A DNA stretch of 64,000 nt from Lysobacteraceae bacterium CU05-9 (GTDB taxonomy: Bacteria > Pseudomonadota > Gammaproteobacteria > Xanthomonadales > Xanthomonadaceae): the NCBI GenBank assembly GCA_007556525.1, contig SWJS01000005.1, positions 109,647 through 173,646 of the forward strand, read 5' to 3'. The position numbers and the translations under genes are program-made. Positions 27,176-38,378 of this stretch are shown here, piece by piece (the first letter of the stretch is position 1; every line of letters starts with the position of its first letter). The notes under the pieces were generated by a model. The model had not been told where the DNA came from, did not search any database, and worked only from the letters and a program-made list of their open reading frames with translations.

Positions 27176-29368
27176 ATGAAACGAAGCATTCTTGCGATTG
27201 CAACAACATTGGGCTTGATGGCGGCGGGCAATGCCGTGGCAGGTGAGGGCATGTGGGTGCCGCAGCAATTGCCGGAGATTTCCGGTGCGCTGAAGAAGGC
27301 AGGGCTGAAACTCGATCCGAAACAGCTGGCAGACCTCACCGGCGATCCGATCGGCTCGGTCGTTTCGCTGGGCAACTGCACGGCAAGCTTCGTGTCGCCG
27401 AACGGTTTGGTCGTGACGAATCACCACTGCGCATACGGCGCGATTCAACTCAATTCCACTGCGGAAAAGAATTACATCGTTGACGGTTTTTATGCGCCAA
27501 ATACAGCAGCGGAATTGAGTGCAGGTCCTGCTGCGCGAGTCTTCGTACTGGATAAGATCGAAGATGTCACCGCGCGCGCGAATGCCGCGATGGGCAAGGC
27601 GAAAACGCCAGCCGCCCGCGAAGCCGCACTCGACATGTTCGAGAAGAATTTGATTGCCGACTGCGAAACGGGTGGCGGCTACCGCTGCAGCCTGTCGTCG
27701 TTTTTCGGTGGCGCTCAGTACCGCCTGTTCAAAAACCTCGAGATCCAGGACGTGCGTCTGGTCTACGCGCCGCAAGGCAGTGTTGGCAAGTATGGCGGTG
27801 ACATCGATAACTGGATGTGGCCGCGTCACACCGGTGACTTCTCGTTCTACCGCGCGTATGTGGGCAAGGATGGCAAGCCAGCGGCATTCAACAAGGACAA
27901 TGTTCCTTACAAGCCGAAGCATTTCCTGCAGTTCGCTGATCAACCGCTGGGTAACGGTGATTTCGTAATGGTCGCCGGTTATCCGGGGCGCACGGCGCGT
28001 TACGCTACGGTGCAGGAATTCGACAATACCGTATCGTCAATTTATCCGTACACGGTCAAGCATTACGGCAACATCATCAAGCTGATTGATGCGGAAGCCG
28101 AGCGCAACAAGGATGTGGGCGTCAAATATGCGAACACGAACGCCGGACTCAACAACACGATGAAGAATTTCGGTGGTCAGCTGGAAGGTTTCGAGCGCAT
28201 CAATGCGGCGAAAACCAAGCGAGACGACCAAGCGGCACTGATTGCCTATTTGAATCGCAATGCTAAGTCCAAAAACAAGGCAGTTGCAGCGAAGGCCAAA
28301 GCAGCGTTGAAGTCCATCGCGGATATCGAGGCACGCAATGTCAAGTCGGCCGCGACACTGGAACGTAACTTCCTGGTCGGCCAATTCAATGGCGGCGGCA
28401 CGCTCGGCATCGCGCGTCAGCTGTACCGTCTCTCCATCGAGCGCGAAAAGGCCAACGCCCAGCGCGAACAGGGTTATCAGGACCGTGATCTTTCGCGGAT
28501 CGAAGCCGGTCTGCGTCAGCTCGACCGTCGCTTTGATGTCGGCATGGATGCGCAGATCAAGAACTACGCGCTGACGGAATACCTCAAGCAACCAGCGTCA
28601 AACCGCATCGCGTATCTCGATGCATGGTTGAACAACCGTGCACCGGCGGACGCGATCGCTACGTTGGCCACGTCCGAATTGAACACGCTCGACGGTCGCA
28701 TGAAGTGGTTCAAGGCGGACCGCAAGGCATTTGAAGCAAGCAACGATCCGGTCATCAAGTACGCCGTTGCATCGATGCCGTACAGCCTCGAACAGGAAGC
28801 GAAGTCGAAGGATTCGTATGGCCGCGATTTGGTCGACCGTCCGCGTTACATGCAGGCGCTGATCGATTTCAAAAACTCCCAGAAAGTTGCCGTTTATCCG
28901 GATGCCAACTCGACCTTGCGCATCACGTTCGGCAACGTGACGAATTACACCAAGCTCGACGGTTCGGTCCAGAAGCCATTTACGGTCCTCGAAGAAATTC
29001 CAGCGAAGGACACGGGTGTGGATCCGTTCGATTCGCCGAAGGTGCAACTCGAAGCGATTGCTGCCAAGGATTACGGTGATCTGGCCGACGCGCGGTTGGG
29101 ATCGGTGCCGGTGAACTTTTTGTCGGACCTGGACATCACGGGCGGTAACTCCGGATCGCCGGTGCTGGACGGCTACGGTAAGTTGGTCGGTCTTGCATTC
29201 GACGGCAACATTGAATCGGTCAGCTCGAACTGGGTGTTCGATCCGAAGATCACGCGCATGATCTCCGTCGATCACCGTTACATGCAGTGGGTGATGGAAA
29301 AGGTTTATCCAGCGCCTGAACTGCTGAAGGAAATCAATCCACCGAAACTGAAGCCGGCTTCGAAGTAA
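27176..29368 (+). CDS. S46 family dipeptidyl-peptidase (DPP7-like), second copy
   Basis: 730 aa from ATG 27176, chosen for the following signal peptide (KRSILAIATTLGLMAAGNAVAG); 27167 is an alternative. Same fold as the preceding gene: His in LVVTNHHCAYG, Asp region [16 protein letters not shown] and catalytic Ser in [12 protein letters not shown], with DPP7-type Gly at the specificity position (LAFDGNIES). Paralogous tandem copy, 28 bases after the first. Broad hydrophobic P1 preference is inferred from the family. Confidence 0.93.
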   Translation: MKRSILAIATTLGLMAAGNAVAGEGMWVPQQLPEISGALKKAGLKLDPKQLADLTGDPIGSVVSLGNCTASFVSPNGLVVTNHHCAYGAIQLNSTAEKNYIVDGFYAPNTAAELSAGPAARVFVLDKIEDVTARANAAMGKAKTPAAREAALDMFEKNLIADCETGGGYRCSLSSFFGGAQYRLFKNLEIQDVRLVYAPQGSVGKYGGDIDNWMWPRHTGDFSFYRAYVGKDGKPAAFNKDNVPYKPKHFLQFADQPLGNGDFVMVAGYPGRTARYATVQEFDNTVSSIYPYTVKHYGNIIKLIDAEAERNKDVGVKYANTNAGLNNTMKNFGGQLEGFERINAAKTKRDDQAALIAYLNRNAKSKNKAVAAKAKAALKSIADIEARNVKSAATLERNFLVGQFNGGGTLGIARQLYRLSIEREKANAQREQGYQDRDLSRIEAGLRQLDRRFDVGMDAQIKNYALTEYLKQPASNRIAYLDAWLNNRAPADAIATLATSELNTLDGRMKWFKADRKAFEASNDPVIKYAVASMPYSLEQEAKSKDSYGRDLVDRPRYMQALIDFKNSQKVAVYPDANSTLRITFGNVTNYTKLDGSVQKPFTVLEEIPAKDTGVDPFDSPKVQLEAIAAKDYGDLADARLGSVPVNFLSDLDITGGNSGSPVLDGYGKLVGLAFDGNIESVSSNWVFDPKITRMISVDHRYMQWVMEKVYPAPELLKEINPPKLKPASK

Positions 29369-29371
29369 TCG

Positions 29372-30622
29372 ATGTCGTTAGCTTCATGGCTTGAGCGAAT
29401 TGAAGCGATCCACCCCAAGTCGATTGACATGGGGCTGGATCGTATTCGTTCGGTATGGACGTCGCTTGGTTTGATGCGTCCCGCATCGCAAGTGATCACG
29501 GTCGGTGGCACGAACGGCAAAGGTTCAACCGTTGCCTTCCTGGAGTCGATCGCGCGTGCCGCTTCATGGCGTGTTGGTGCATATACGTCGCCACATATTC
29601 TCGCGTTCAATGAGCGCATCCGCATTGATGGTGTGCCCGTCGCGGATGAGTTGATCGTTGCGGCGTTTGAGCGGATTGATGCCGCACGTGGTGAGACGCA
29701 GCTGACTTATTTTGAGTTTGCGACGTTGGCGGCGTTGATTATCTTCGAAGATGCCGGGCTCGATCTAGCGATTCTTGAAGTCGGCCTCGGTGGTCGTTTG
29801 GACGCGACGAACATTGTCGATTCCGATGTGTCCATCATTACGACGGTCGACATTGATCATCAGGATTATCTGGGCAACGACAGGGAAGTGATCGGCTTCG
29901 AAAAAGCCGGCATCATGCGCGCCTGGAAACCCGTCATCCTCGGTGACCGTGATCCGCCATCGTCGGTGCTCGAGCGCGCATACGTGATCGGCGCTTCTGC
30001 AATCCGCTTCAATTGCGATTACTTCATCGATCCTTGTGATCGCGATGGTTATTTCATTTGGCGCGAACCGGGAACGGAGTTGGAGATTCCGAAGCCCTCG
30101 TTAGCCGCTCCGATTCAAATCCGCAATGCGGCGATTGCGATTGCCGCGATGCGGGCGTTGCCGGAGTCACCGCCGGATAAGGCGTATGCCATTGGTGTGG
30201 CGAATGCATCCGTTTCTGCGCGATTGCAGGAGCTGACCTACAAAAAACGACGCCTGTACCTCGACGTCGCACATAACCCTCAAGCAACGTCGTCGTTGCG
30301 CGATTGGTCGGCGGAGAATGTGAGTTGTGGGCGGACGGTGGCGGTTTTTGCGGGATTATCCGATAAAGACCGTGCCGGCGTGATTGATGTCCTGCGTGAT
30401 CATGTCGATGCGTGGCATGTGGCGGCGTTGGATGGACCGCGGGCGGATTCGCTGGAACACGTGCGTGAAGCGTTGGCATCGCATTTGCCGGCGGATACGG
30501 CGTGGCACGAGAGTGTTGAGGCGGCGTTGGAAGCGGCGGTGGCTGCGACGGCGGAAGAAGATCGCATTCTGGTTTTCGGATCGTTTCACACCGTGTCGAA
30601 GGCGCTGCAATATCTGACCTGA
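29372..30622 (+). CDS. folC: bifunctional dihydrofolate/folylpolyglutamate synthase
   Basis: 416 aa Mur-ligase-like enzyme that adds glutamate to dihydropteroate and folates. ATP site VGGTNGKGSTVAFLESI (about residues 42-58), N-terminal family marker HPKSIDMGLDRI, and EVGLGGRLDATNIV. Starts 3 bases after the S46 gene, but functionally belongs with dedD-purF downstream, an arrangement common in gammaproteobacteria. Confidence 0.95.
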   Translation: MSLASWLERIEAIHPKSIDMGLDRIRSVWTSLGLMRPASQVITVGGTNGKGSTVAFLESIARAASWRVGAYTSPHILAFNERIRIDGVPVADELIVAAFERIDAARGETQLTYFEFATLAALIIFEDAGLDLAILEVGLGGRLDATNIVDSDVSIITTVDIDHQDYLGNDREVIGFEKAGIMRAWKPVILGDRDPPSSVLERAYVIGASAIRFNCDYFIDPCDRDGYFIWREPGTELEIPKPSLAAPIQIRNAAIAIAAMRALPESPPDKAYAIGVANASVSARLQELTYKKRRLYLDVAHNPQATSSLRDWSAENVSCGRTVAVFAGLSDKDRAGVIDVLRDHVDAWHVAALDGPRADSLEHVREALASHLPADTAWHESVEAALEAAVAATAEEDRILVFGSFHTVSKALQYLT

Positions 30623-30708
30623 ATCGGCGCAAGCGTCGGGGCAGGGGTCACGGCAAGGAAAACCCTGACAGCGTATAATTGACGGGTATTTTTTGTTGAC
30701 GTGGATTC

Positions 30709-31578
30709 ATGGATTCTGCCCTGAAACAACGCCTGATCGGCGCTGCGGTGTTGGTGCTGCTGGCGGTGATTTTTCTCCCAATGTTGGTGACCGGTCCTGC
30801 GCCTGATGGCTCGAAGGACATGCAGGGCGTGCCTGCGAATGTGCCCAAGGCACCTGACGCGAATGTTGAGCTTCAAGGCCGTGACATTGATTTCAATGCG
30901 CCGGCAGAGCAACCTGCTGCGGTGGTCGCGCCTGCTGCGGCTGCGCAAGAGCCTGTGGTGACTGAGCCCGTTGCGACGGGTCCGTCGTGGATTGTTGATT
31001 TTGCCCCGTATGCAACCGCGTCCGATGCGCAGATGGTTGTGGATGCGTTGAAGTCGGCAGGTCTGACGTCGGCGTCTGCAGCGGCACCGATGACGAAGTC
31101 GGGCAAGGAAGTCCATCAAGTTGTGATCGGACCATTCTCGAGCGTTGCGGATGCTGAGAAGGCACGCATCGCCGCGGTGAAGGTCAGCCCAGTCGCAGCG
31201 AAGGTTCGCAAGCTGGAAGGCACAATGTCGCCAGCACCAGGTACGGCGACTGCAACAACGAAACCAGCGACGCCTGCAACGGCTCCAGCGAAACCTGCCG
31301 AAGCACCGGTCGCGAAAGTTGAACCGGCCGCTGCGGCAAGCGATGGTCCTTACGCCGTGCAGCTCGGTGCGTTCGAGAACGAAGGCCAGGCCGATGCATT
31401 GCATAAGAAGGCAGCGGCGGCAGGATTCAATACGATCCTGATCAAGGGCAAGGACAAGGAAGGCCGTCCGGTCACTCGCGTGCGCACCGCACCGGTGAGC
31501 ACCAAGCAAGACGCGGAAGCGCTGAAGGCGCAAGTCTCCATGAAGCTCAATCGTACCGGTCAAGTGCAGAAGCTGTAA
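30709..31578 (+). CDS. SPOR-domain protein, DedD-like
   Basis: 289 aa. A cytoplasmic start is followed by one transmembrane helix (LIGAAVLVLLAVIFLPMLV) and an Ala/Pro-rich periplasmic linker. The C-terminal SPOR domain (about 205-285, YAVQLGAFENEGQADALHKK) binds denuded septal glycan. A second SPOR-like stretch, WIVDFAPYATASDAQMVVDA to VVIGPFSSVADAEKAR (about 85-160), precedes it, unlike the single domain of E. coli DedD. A TATAAT box at 30674-30679 suggests its own promoter. Located between folC and purF like dedD. Confidence 0.85.
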   Translation: MDSALKQRLIGAAVLVLLAVIFLPMLVTGPAPDGSKDMQGVPANVPKAPDANVELQGRDIDFNAPAEQPAAVVAPAAAAQEPVVTEPVATGPSWIVDFAPYATASDAQMVVDALKSAGLTSASAAAPMTKSGKEVHQVVIGPFSSVADAEKARIAAVKVSPVAAKVRKLEGTMSPAPGTATATTKPATPATAPAKPAEAPVAKVEPAAAASDGPYAVQLGAFENEGQADALHKKAAAAGFNTILIKGKDKEGRPVTRVRTAPVSTKQDAEALKAQVSMKLNRTGQVQKL

Positions 31579-31617
31579 ATATTTTTTGACCTAATTCAAC
31601 GATAGGAACACACGAAC

Positions 31618-33087
31618 ATGTGCGGCATCATCGGAATCGTGGCTCAAAGTGACGTTGCAGGACAGCTCTATGATGGGCTGACGGTTCTGCAGCACCGTGG
31701 GCAGGACGCCGCCGGAATCGCAACGACGAGTGGTCGCCGCTTGCGTGTGCACAAGGGTAATGGGTTAGTGCGGGATGTTTTCGACCAAAAAACCATGCAG
31801 GAACTCGAAGGCAACGTCGGTATCGCGCATTGCCGTTATCCAACTGCGGGTAGCGAGGGTTCCGATGAGGCGCAGCCGTTTTACGTAAATTCGCCGTATG
31901 GCATTGCGTTGGCGCACAACGGTAATTTGATCAACACCGATAAGCTGCGTCGCGAAGTGTTCGAGACGGATCGTCGCAACGTCAACACCGAAAGTGATTC
32001 GGAAGTTTTGTTGAATGTGTTCGCGCATGAATTGGATTCGCAAAATCGTTTGACGCCCGATTCCGTGTTCAACGCGATCACGGGTGTCACGCAACGTGTG
32101 GTCGGTGGCTATGCGGTGGTGATGACGATTTTGGGCTTTGGTCTAGTGGGTTTTCGCGATCCGAATGGTATCCGCCCATTGGTTCTCGGCAAGCGCGTCG
32201 TTGATGGCAAGGACGAATATGCGTTGGCGTCCGAGTCTGTTGCGTTGGATCTGACGGGCTTCGAACGTGTGCGTGACGTGCTGCCTGGCGAGGGCATCGT
32301 CATTACGAATGATGGTCAACTGTTTGAGCGTCAGTGTGCGGAACCAGGTGTGTTTGCGCCTTGTATTTTTGAATATGTTTACTTCGCGCGTCCGGACTCC
32401 ATGATGGATAACGTGTCGGTGCATAAGGCGCGGATGCGGATGGGCAAGACGTTGGGTGAGAAAATTCTACGCGAGCGTCCCGATCACGACATCGATGTGG
32501 TGATTCCAATTCCGGATACGTCGCGTGATGCTGCGTTGGAAATTGCGACGGTGTTGGGCGTGAAGTACCGCGAAGGCTTTATCAAAAACCGTTACGTCGG
32601 CCGCACCTTCATCATGCCCGGTCAAAGTCAGCGTGCGAAGTCGGTGCGCCGCAAGTTGAATCCGATTCCATTGGAGTTCCGCGGTCGCAACGTGTTGCTC
32701 GTTGATGATTCGATCGTGCGTGGGACGACGTCGCAGCAGATCGTGCAGATGGCTCGCGAAGCTGGTGCGAAGAAAGTGTATCTCGCATCCGCTGCTCCAC
32801 CGGTGCGTTATCCGAACATCTATGGGATCGACATGCCGTCGGCGGAAGAATTGGTCGCGCATAACCGCACGGAGAAACAAATTGAAGAATTGCTTGGCTG
32901 CGATTGGTTGATCTATCAGGATCTCGGTGATCTGGTGGAAGCCGTGTCCGGTCCGAAGCATCGCATCGATCAGTTCGATACGTCGTGCTTCAGTGGTGAG
33001 TATGTGACGGGTGTGGATGACGGTTATTTTGACCGGATCCGTGAAGCGCGTTCGGACACCGAAAAATCCCGCCGCCGCGCCAGTTAA
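31618..33087 (+). CDS. purF: amidophosphoribosyltransferase
   Basis: 489 aa, first committed step of purine synthesis: PRPP plus glutamine to phosphoribosylamine. Cys2 after the initiator Met is the N-terminal nucleophile (MCGIIGIV); no propeptide is present. The PRPP-binding loop is [20 protein letters not shown] (about residues 361-380). Only 39 bases separate it from the dedD-like gene, so cvpA, usually found between them, is absent here. Confidence 0.96.
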   Translation: MCGIIGIVAQSDVAGQLYDGLTVLQHRGQDAAGIATTSGRRLRVHKGNGLVRDVFDQKTMQELEGNVGIAHCRYPTAGSEGSDEAQPFYVNSPYGIALAHNGNLINTDKLRREVFETDRRNVNTESDSEVLLNVFAHELDSQNRLTPDSVFNAITGVTQRVVGGYAVVMTILGFGLVGFRDPNGIRPLVLGKRVVDGKDEYALASESVALDLTGFERVRDVLPGEGIVITNDGQLFERQCAEPGVFAPCIFEYVYFARPDSMMDNVSVHKARMRMGKTLGEKILRERPDHDIDVVIPIPDTSRDAALEIATVLGVKYREGFIKNRYVGRTFIMPGQSQRAKSVRRKLNPIPLEFRGRNVLLVDDSIVRGTTSQQIVQMAREAGAKKVYLASAAPPVRYPNIYGIDMPSAEELVAHNRTEKQIEELLGCDWLIYQDLGDLVEAVSGPKHRIDQFDTSCFSGEYVTGVDDGYFDRIREARSDTEKSRRRAS

Positions 33088-33092
33088 CTCCG

Positions 33093-33896
33093 ATGCGTTC
33101 GCTGTTTGATGTCGCGCGCGAATGTCTTGCGGCGGACTCCATTGAATCGAAATTGTCGTTGACGCATGCCGCTGCATCGTTGTGGCGCGCTGGCGAGTTG
33201 TCGTTGGAACCTTGCGGGGTTGTTGAAGACATCGCGTTGCCGGGGCGTCCTGCGCGTCCGGTCTTAGTCGAGCCACGTTCGTTGCCGAAGAGAGGCTTTG
33301 GGTCTGACTTGGGTCGCGCGTCCTTCATCCATTCCATCGCGCACATCGAATTCAATGCGATAGATTTGGCGTGGGATGCGATCTATCGTTTCCGCGACAT
33401 GCCGCGTGAGTATTATTCGGATTGGGTGTCTTGCGCTGACGACGAAGCACGGCATTTCGAGATGTTGCAAGCGCGATTGGCAGAATATGGCTATACGTAT
33501 GGCGATTTCGACGCGCACAACGGCTTGTGGGAGATGGCGGTTCGCACGACGTCCTCGGTGCTGATTCGCATGGCGTTGGTGCCGCGTGTGTTGGAAGCGC
33601 GTGGACTTGATGTGACGCCCGGCATGATCGTCAAGTTGCGTTCGTTAGGTGATGATGCAACGGCCGATATTCTTGAAGTCATCTTGCGCGAAGAAGTGGC
33701 GCATGTCGCTGCGGGCAGTCGTTGGTTTGCTTATGCCTGCGAATTGGAAGGCGTTGAGCCTCGCTCGACGTTCGCTTCGTTGTTGAAGGAATATGCGCGT
33801 GGATCTTTGTTCGGACCGTTCAATGTCGAAGCGCGGACAGCAGCCGGCTTCGATGCGAGTGAGCTTCAATTGCTTGATCTGATTTCGAAGATTTGA
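33093..33896 (+). CDS. DUF455 family ferritin-like protein
   Basis: 267 aa, all-helical. Carboxylate/His metal-binding pattern typical of di-iron ferritin-like proteins: HIEFNAIDLAWDA (about residue 90), DDEARHFEMLQARL (about 115) and LREEVAHVAAGSRWF (about 205). DUF455 proteins resemble MiaE-type di-iron enzymes; no function is established. Begins 5 bases after purF, so it is probably co-transcribed. It marks the left edge of the RHS accessory region. Confidence 0.85.
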   Translation: MRSLFDVARECLAADSIESKLSLTHAAASLWRAGELSLEPCGVVEDIALPGRPARPVLVEPRSLPKRGFGSDLGRASFIHSIAHIEFNAIDLAWDAIYRFRDMPREYYSDWVSCADDEARHFEMLQARLAEYGYTYGDFDAHNGLWEMAVRTTSSVLIRMALVPRVLEARGLDVTPGMIVKLRSLGDDATADILEVILREEVAHVAAGSRWFAYACELEGVEPRSTFASLLKEYARGSLFGPFNVEARTAAGFDASELQLLDLISKI

Positions 33897-34043
33897 TCTT
33901 TTATCACGGCAACTCAACAGGCACGAGCAATGGATCACGCATGCAAAATCTGCCCTCGCTGAAAGAACGAACTTTAGCTGCTTGAATTGCCGGGAGAACC
34001 GTGGTACCTAGAAATCTAGAGTTGATTTTCCAGGGTGGAAATT

Positions 34044-37000
34044 ATGTCGCATCGACGTATCAAGTCTGCAATTCTGGTAATGTTCCTTCTGTCAATTTCC
34101 GTTGGACTTGCGAATTCTGCATTTGCAGGATATTACACTTCATGCACGACTCGACGCGGAACCGCATGCCCAGTCGGCGGATCCTGCGAACCGACAGTTT
34201 CCACCGTGTGTTCCGTCTACTCAGATGGTTTTGATAGTCCCAGGGATAACTGGCGCGAAACGTTTATGTCGGATGGCGGCGGAGGGGGCGGACAAGGCCC
34301 GGCAGAGCTTAGCCCGGAACGAACCGTAGCGGAACCCAACCAATGCGATGTTACGAATAGGCCAGTCCACATCCCGACCGGCAACAAACTGTACTACGAC
34401 CAGGATTTCATGGTCCCACCAACGGACCGGCCTCTCGGCGTTTACCGCATGTACGACAAAGGATCCTTCAAGACAGGTTTGTTCGGCTCCAAATGGTCGT
34501 CGACGCTCGACTATTCGTTGACCTTTGAAGACGGTACCAACCAATGCGAAGGTATTCTCGGCGGCGCGGCGAACTGTACCTCTGCCGTCCCCAATCCCAC
34601 CACCATCCTGGCCTATCGCGGTAGCCGTTACGGAACGTCGTATATGAAAGGTACAGACGGAGTATTTCGCAGCGACTCCGACACCGATGATTCGTCAATC
34701 GTTTCATCCGGTGGCGACTGGATCCTGACGGCTGACAACGGTGACGTTGAGACGTTCGACTCCCATGGCCGCGCCATCACGCTGAAGAATGTGCGGGGTG
34801 TTGGATTAACTTACAGCTACAACGGTAGCGGACAGCTTGCGACTGTGTCACATAGTTCGGGACGCAGCATCAGCCTGTCCTGGTCAAATGGAAAAATTGC
34901 ATCGGTGACCGATCCGCAAGGCGGCGTGTTCCATTACGGCTACGGGAGCGGCGGCTACCTCACGACGGTCACGACGCCCGGCAATCTCGCCAACCGCACC
35001 TACCATTATGAAGACGGCAATCAACCCGGTGGATTGACCGGCGTCAGCATCAACGGCATCCGATACAGCAAGTACACATACTTTGCCGACGGCCGCGCTC
35101 AAAAGTCGGGGCTCGGCATCAACGGCGACACCGACCGCAGCAGCTTTGCATACGGTACAAATACGGTTACCGTCACCAACGCACTTGGTCTTGCAACTGT
35201 CTACACCTTGGCCGCAAACGGCAATCAGATCACTTCCGTCGCTCGCCCCGCGACGAATGCATGCGCAGCAGGCACGGTCTACACCGCTTTCGACAGCAAC
35301 GGCAATGTAGACTACGAGCTCGACGCACTCGGTGTCAAAACCGATTACGACATCGACGCGAAAGGCCGCGTCCTGCAGGTGATCCGCGGCATCGGGCCAA
35401 ATGGAGAGACCGACCAGCAACAAATCACTCACTACGTCTGGGATGCGACGATTCCCAACCGACTGCTGCAGGAGAAAGTGTTTGGCGCGTCACTCTCCCA
35501 GCCGATCCGCCAAACAACTTACACCTACGAGAACGATGGCAGTTCGAAAGCACGTCTGGTTTCCAGCATCAGCGTGCAGAACTTGACGTCCGTTGGCACC
35601 CCGAATGAAACGCTGACATCCACCTACAGCTACACCAACCATTCCAACGGCATCGTCTCGACACAAACGGTCGACGGACCATTGCCCGGCAACGGTGATG
35701 CAGTCACCACCACATTTGACACGGCCAGCAACCTCACCAAAATCGAGAACAGTCTCGGCCATACCCAACAGTTTCTCAATCACTCCCCGTTGGGTCAGCC
35801 CGCCAAGTCCATCAATGCCAACGGCGCGCAGACGGATTACGGGTATGACCTGCTGGGACGCACGACATCGGTTCAGACCCATGTCTCCGGAAGCACACAG
35901 ACCACGGCGTTCGAGCTGGATGGTCGTGGCAACCGCACCAAGTTCACGCAACCCGATGGCGCCACGCTCGACATTCAATACTTCAATATGCAACCGACTT
36001 GGATCATGCGGATCCTGCGCACACCACCGGGCGACGCCTATCGGGACCTCGCTGAGTTTGCGCTCAACGCGATGGGTCAGGTCACGGAGCACAAACTCTC
36101 GCGTGGCTATCTCTTACCCGTACAGCCGGAATGCAACCCCGAGTGCGGTCCCATCGGTGAGGATGATCCTCCGCCGGTCATGGAGTGGCAATTTGGCGTT
36201 GAGCAGAAACAATTCGTGGACTATGACGGCAACGGACTGATCAAGGCAATCCGCGGCAACAACGGACAGAACATCCGATATGCCTACAACGCGAACACCG
36301 ACTTGGTCACCGTCACCGACAGCATGAACCGCAACACCACAATGACCTACGATCGGCTGCGACGTATCAGCAGCAGTACCAATGCCATCAATGGCACCAC
36401 GTATATCGGCTACGATGCGATCAGCAACATCGTCTCCGTCACCGATCCACGCAACCTCATCACGACGTATTTGCGCGACGGTTTCGGGCGCATGTGGCAG
36501 CAGAACAGTCCCGACTCAGGTACCACGAACTACCAGTATGGCAACGGCGGCTTGCTTTCCAACCTCTCGCGTGCCAACGGCACGTCACTGCAGTTCACGC
36601 ACGATGGGCTCGGGCGCATCACGCAAGTTGCCGGTGGCGGAGAATCCCGCACATACGGCTATGACTGGTGCGGCAACGGCAAGGGACTGCTCTGCAACAT
36701 CGCATCACCCGGCAATGTGCAATCGCACTTCGGCTACAACCCGCAAGGATGGATCACGGTACGTCGCGACTTGATAGCAGGCAGCGATGACTGGACGCAG
36801 TACGGTTACGATGCCCTCGCAAGGCCTTCAACCATCACCTATCCCAGCGGAACTGCGCTAACGTATATCTATGAGCAGGGCGATCTCGTGGGCATGAACG
36901 CCGTGATTGGCGGCATCAGCAAACCGGTCATCACCGGGGCAGGGCATCGGGTGGACGGTCGTTTGCAGGATCTGGATTATGGCAACGGGCTGATCGAGCA

Positions 37001-38378
37001 ACGTGAGTTTGATCTCGATGGACGCATGACCAAGCAAAGGCTGTCGGACAACTGGAGCACGACGGTCGCGAATCATGACTACGGTTACACGGTCAATGAT
37101 GAGATCAGCTCGATCTCCGACCTCAACCCGAACCTCAACAAGTCGTTCACCTACGACGCGATCATGCGCCTCACCGGCGTCAGTGGCACCAATGCGAACC
37201 AGACCTTCACGCTGGATGCGAACGGCAACCGCACCCAGCACACGTGGCCTTTGAGCGGCGGTACCCCGAACACGGTGAACTCCACCATCGCGGGCAACAG
37301 CAACCGCCTCCTCGGCGAACACGTGAGCTTCATCAACGATGCCTCCGGCAACCGCACCAGCCAGAGCTGGGGAGGATCCACCGCCACGTACGGCTACGAT
37401 GCATTCAACCGCATGCGCACCACCACGCGTGACATCGCATCGACCTTCGAAAACCCCGAGCAGGGCCCCCTGACGCTTCCTGCAGGAACCACCACCTATC
37501 TGCACGACGCGCTGGACATGCGCGCCCAGAAAAACGTCAACGGCACCATCACTAACTTCATCCAGGGCGCACCCGGTCAACTCCTTGCCGAGAAAACCGG
37601 CAGCAGCTGGAGCGACTGGCTGTGGTTTGACGGAGAACTCGTTGGACTTGTCAGGGGCGGACAGCTTTACAACATCCACACCGACCATCTTGGACGACCC
37701 GAAATCGCAACCAACGCCAGCAAGGCGATCGTCTGGCGCGCCGAGAACGGCGCATTCAACCGCAAGGTCACGACCGACAGCATCGGCGGCATCAACATCG
37801 GCTTCCCCGGCCAGTACTACGACACCGAGACGGGCCACTGGCAAAACGGTTTCCGCGACTACGACGCCCGCAACGGCCGCTACCTCCAAAGCGACCCAAT
37901 CGGATTGGCGGGTGGACTTAACACCTTCACTTACGTCGGTGGGAATCCGATTTCATTTTTCGATAGTGTTGGTCTTCAGGCGTTTGCCCCAATCCTGCCG
38001 ATGCCGTTTCCAGCTTTCGATTGGAATGCTCTCGCACGCGGTACTGTTACACTTGGATTGCGTTCGCGACAGCTCTCCGCATTGGGTTTCATTTTATATC
38101 CGACGCCTATCGGTGATGCCACCTGTATTCGTGGTGGTGTGAATCACTGCGTTCAAAACTCCATCAAGTCAGACCGTGAGCAACGGCCTCCCAACTGCCC
38201 TAGTGGTACTAGACCGATTGATCAAGCGGGTCTGGATAGAGAGCTCATACACGGAATCAAGCGTGGAATTAGAGCTGGCCCGCGTGATTGGGTTGGCGTA
38301 GATCGAGATGGGAATATCTGGGTTAATGAGGACGGACAGGCATCTCCGGAAGGCAATGTGGACGATTACAAGCCATGA
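34044..38378 (+). CDS. Sec-exported RHS-repeat polymorphic toxin (full length)
   Basis: 1444 aa from ATG 34044, preceded by AGGGTGG. Signal peptide ([23 protein letters not shown]), a Cys-rich segment, a DUF6531-like region ([15 protein letters not shown] and [15 protein letters not shown]), then many YD/RHS repeats forming the shell (about 230-1200). The RHS-associated core (about 1210-1310) holds [35 protein letters not shown] and the end motif YLQSDPIGL. The C-terminal tip (about 1311-1444) is unrelated to other proteins I recognise and ends with [18 protein letters not shown]. No PAAR or VgrG is nearby, so Sec-dependent delivery is inferred. A small probable immunity gene overlaps its stop. 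Confidence 0.93.
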   Translation: MSHRRIKSAILVMFLLSISVGLANSAFAGYYTSCTTRRGTACPVGGSCEPTVSTVCSVYSDGFDSPRDNWRETFMSDGGGGGGQGPAELSPERTVAEPNQCDVTNRPVHIPTGNKLYYDQDFMVPPTDRPLGVYRMYDKGSFKTGLFGSKWSSTLDYSLTFEDGTNQCEGILGGAANCTSAVPNPTTILAYRGSRYGTSYMKGTDGVFRSDSDTDDSSIVSSGGDWILTADNGDVETFDSHGRAITLKNVRGVGLTYSYNGSGQLATVSHSSGRSISLSWSNGKIASVTDPQGGVFHYGYGSGGYLTTVTTPGNLANRTYHYEDGNQPGGLTGVSINGIRYSKYTYFADGRAQKSGLGINGDTDRSSFAYGTNTVTVTNALGLATVYTLAANGNQITSVARPATNACAAGTVYTAFDSNGNVDYELDALGVKTDYDIDAKGRVLQVIRGIGPNGETDQQQITHYVWDATIPNRLLQEKVFGASLSQPIRQTTYTYENDGSSKARLVSSISVQNLTSVGTPNETLTSTYSYTNHSNGIVSTQTVDGPLPGNGDAVTTTFDTASNLTKIENSLGHTQQFLNHSPLGQPAKSINANGAQTDYGYDLLGRTTSVQTHVSGSTQTTAFELDGRGNRTKFTQPDGATLDIQYFNMQPTWIMRILRTPPGDAYRDLAEFALNAMGQVTEHKLSRGYLLPVQPECNPECGPIGEDDPPPVMEWQFGVEQKQFVDYDGNGLIKAIRGNNGQNIRYAYNANTDLVTVTDSMNRNTTMTYDRLRRISSSTNAINGTTYIGYDAISNIVSVTDPRNLITTYLRDGFGRMWQQNSPDSGTTNYQYGNGGLLSNLSRANGTSLQFTHDGLGRITQVAGGGESRTYGYDWCGNGKGLLCNIASPGNVQSHFGYNPQGWITVRRDLIAGSDDWTQYGYDALARPSTITYPSGTALTYIYEQGDLVGMNAVIGGISKPVITGAGHRVDGRLQDLDYGNGLIEQREFDLDGRMTKQRLSDNWSTTVANHDYGYTVNDEISSISDLNPNLNKSFTYDAIMRLTGVSGTNANQTFTLDANGNRTQHTWPLSGGTPNTVNSTIAGNSNRLLGEHVSFINDASGNRTSQSWGGSTATYGYDAFNRMRTTTRDIASTFENPEQGPLTLPAGTTTYLHDALDMRAQKNVNGTITNFIQGAPGQLLAEKTGSSWSDWLWFDGELVGLVRGGQLYNIHTDHLGRPEIATNASKAIVWRAENGAFNRKVTTDSIGGINIGFPGQYYDTETGHWQNGFRDYDARNGRYLQSDPIGLAGGLNTFTYVGGNPISFFDSVGLQAFAPILPMPFPAFDWNALARGTVTLGLRSRQLSALGFILYPTPIGDATCIRGGVNHCVQNSIKSDREQRPPNCPSGTRPIDQAGLDRELIHGIKRGIRAGPRDWVGVDRDGNIWVNEDGQASPEGNVDDYKP

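Noticed and set aside
25732..27381. A 549-codon open frame on the minus strand
   Set aside because: Antisense to the S46 peptidase genes, whose catalytic motifs are intact; no recognisable domain in the reverse frame.
36858..37889. Val/Ala-rich minus-strand frame of 343 codons, with a parallel one at 39429-39848
   Set aside because: Both are complements of the RHS core repeat; they recur because the DNA is duplicated, not because the frame is a gene.
34044..38378. T6SS effector interpretation of the RHS protein
   Set aside because: No PAAR, VgrG, Hcp or EagR-type chaperone gene lies in the window, and the protein has a Sec signal peptide.
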